Shown here: piece after piece, positions 62,842-64,000 of the stretch
Position numbering within the stretch: position 1 is the first letter of the stretch
How the letters are laid out: every line of letters starts with the position of its first letter
DNA from: Candidatus Accumulibacter sp. ACC003
GTDB lineage: Bacteria > Pseudomonadota > Gammaproteobacteria > Burkholderiales > Rhodocyclaceae
Reading direction: 5' to 3'
Length of the DNA: 64,000 nt
Assembly: GCF_907163085.1 (NCBI RefSeq)
Contig: NZ_CAJQTX010000011.1
Span: 1-64,000, forward strand
Translations under genes and position numbers: made by a program
Notes under the pieces: model-generated
Told to the model about the DNA's origin: nothing
Database searches by the model: none
The model's input: only the letters and a program-made list of their open reading frames with translations

Positions 62842-64000
62842 ATGGCAGTTGATCAAGAATCGCTGGTGGAACTGGTGTCTTTCCTGGAGACGCTTCCCGA
62901 ACCGCACATTCTGTGCGACCGCGACTATCGGATACTCGCTGCCAACGAGGCGTATCGGGCGAACTGGCTCGATCGCCTGGAAGTCGTTGGCCGCAAGTGC
63001 TTCGAGGTCTCGCATCGCTACACGGTGCCTTGTGATCAGGCCGGCGAGTCGTGCCCGCTGCAGCGCAGCCTGCAATCGGGCGAGCGCGAGCGGGTGCTGC
63101 ACCTCCATCACACGTCTTGCGGCGAAAGCTTTGAAAACATCGAGTTGTCGCCGATCCGCGACGGCAGCGGCGCGATCGCCTATTACGTCGAGAAGCTGGA
63201 GCCGCTGCCGGGAGCCAGCAGTCTTGCTGGCGTGCAGGGGCTGCTCGGTCGCTCGCCGGCTTTTCTGGAGATGATGGGGCTGGTCGCGCGGGTGGCGCCG
63301 TCGGAGGCATCGGTGTTGCTGCAGGGCGAATCGGGTACCGGCAAGGAACTCGTCGCCAATGCCATACATCAGCTCAGCCGGCGCGTTGCACGGCCCTTCG
63401 TTGCCGTTGATTGTTCGGGCCTGCCGGAAACGCTGTTCGAGAGCAGCTTGTTTGGCCATGAGCGCGGCGCCTTCACCGGCGCGACGAGCCGCAGCACCGG
63501 CCTGATCGAGGCAGCGGCGGGTGGCACGCTGTTTCTCGATGAACTCGGCGATATCCCGCTGTCGATCCAGATCAAGCTTCTGCGCTTGCTGGAAACCGCT
63601 ACCTATCGCCGGGTCGGCTCGTCGGAACTGCTCAAGGCCGACGTCCGGGTCGTTTCGGCGACGCATCGCCCACTCGCCGAAATGGTCGCCGGCGGGCAGT
63701 TTCGGCAGGACTTGTTCTACCGGCTGAATGTTTTTCCGATACGGCTGCCGCCCTTGCGCCAGCGCGGTACCGACGTCTTGCTGCTCGCCGAAAGCCTGCT
63801 CGGTCGGGTCTCAGCCGGGCATTCTGCCAGCCACCTGGCGCCGGCGGCGGCCGCCTGGCTGAGCCGCTATCACTACCCGGGAAACGTGCGCGAACTGCGC
63901 AACATCCTTGAGCGTGCCTGCCTGCTCTGCGACGGCGATGAAATTCGCCTGCAGCACCTGCCGCTGGAGTTGGCTTTGCAGTCTGGCTTGGAGTCTGGGT
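62842..64000 (+). CDS. Sigma-54-dependent activator with PAS domain (runs off window)
   Basis: At least 386 residues, incomplete at the window edge. The N-terminal PAS-like domain ([20 protein letters not shown]) contains a Cys pair in [20 protein letters not shown], which could bind metal or sense redox. The AAA+ domain has Walker [21 protein letters not shown], the sigma-54 contact loop [17 protein letters not shown], Walker [41 protein letters not shown] and [17 protein letters not shown]-terminal Fis-type HTH is expected beyond 64000. It is divergent from the NifX-like/MBL genes and may control them. Confidence 0.88.
   Translation, partial: MAVDQESLVELVSFLETLPEPHILCDRDYRILAANEAYRANWLDRLEVVGRKCFEVSHRYTVPCDQAGESCPLQRSLQSGERERVLHLHHTSCGESFENIELSPIRDGSGAIAYYVEKLEPLPGASSLAGVQGLLGRSPAFLEMMGLVARVAPSEASVLLQGESGTGKELVANAIHQLSRRVARPFVAVDCSGLPETLFESSLFGHERGAFTGATSRSTGLIEAAAGGTLFLDELGDIPLSIQIKLLRLLETATYRRVGSSELLKADVRVVSATHRPLAEMVAGGQFRQDLFYRLNVFPIRLPPLRQRGTDVLLLAESLLGRVSAGHSASHLAPAAAAWLSRYHYPGNVRELRNILERACLLCDGDEIRLQHLPLELALQSGLESG

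Noticed and set aside
1-64000. tRNA or rRNA genes
   Set aside because: None were noticed by reading, but a covariance-model search was not possible here, so a missed tRNA cannot be excluded.

Overview
The window is a high-GC chromosomal segment. Its gene content (complete aminoarabinose lipid A operon, PEP-CTERM protein, TsdA-like cytochrome, RIO kinase, type I-C CRISPR-Cas, many IS elements) suggests a gammaproteobacterium-unlike, betaproteobacterial environmental genome, possibly Rhodocyclales/'Ca. Accumulibacter'-like. That assignment is inferred from gene style, not from a marker gene. No rRNA or tRNA gene was seen.

Layout. 1-6.2 kb: a decayed FFLEELY-type gene, then an alcohol/aldehyde oxidation cluster (coniferyl-aldehyde-dehydrogenase-like gene with five frameshifts, Tat-exported small protein, GMC oxidoreductase, alpha/beta hydrolase with one frameshift). 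6.2-9.5 kb: VTT-domain membrane protein, sodium:solute symporter, TsdA-like dihaem cytochrome. 9.8-14.7 kb: accessory stretch with a small membrane protein and its decayed paralogue, a PEP-CTERM protein, transposase and ArnD-like remnants, a 21-bp tandem repeat and a MITE-like inverted repeat. 14.7-16.9 kb: SEFIR-STAND gene split by a frameshift. 16.9-24.7 kb: arnT-SMR-arnB-arnC-formyltransferase-decarboxylase-arnD-dedA, one minus-strand operon for Ara4N modification of lipid A with ArnA split into two genes. 25.2-28.2 kb: YjfB-like protein and an IS made of a DruA-like (DUF4338) gene coupled to a DDE transposase. 28.8-36.8 kb: ordinary chromosomal genes (Usp, RIO kinase, lipoprotein, solute-binding protein, PAS histidine kinase, YbaK-like, GNAT, acyl-CoA ligase).

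37.2-60.7 kb is the most striking part: a type I-C CRISPR-Cas locus (cas3-cas5-cas8c-cas7-[toxin/antitoxin]-cas4-cas1-cas2-array) shot through with mobile elements. cas5 is cut by a 5.1-kb element, itself cut by an IS66-type element. cas4 is cut by an IS91-like element with a tyrosine recombinase. The leader is cut by a second IS66-type copy, and a spacer is cut by an IS21-type element. The breakpoints are clean enough to rebuild uninterrupted cas5, cas4, leader and spacer. Both IS66-type copies carry a DruA-like gene overlapping the transposase gene by four bases. ybaK lies just after the array and a ybaK-like fragment lies just before cas3.

60.8-64 kb: ybaK, an MBL-fold hydrolase, a NifX-like protein and the start of a sigma-54 activator that runs off the window. 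The many single-base frameshifts in 1-6.2 kb and 15.9 kb could be decay or assembly error; the sequence alone cannot decide.
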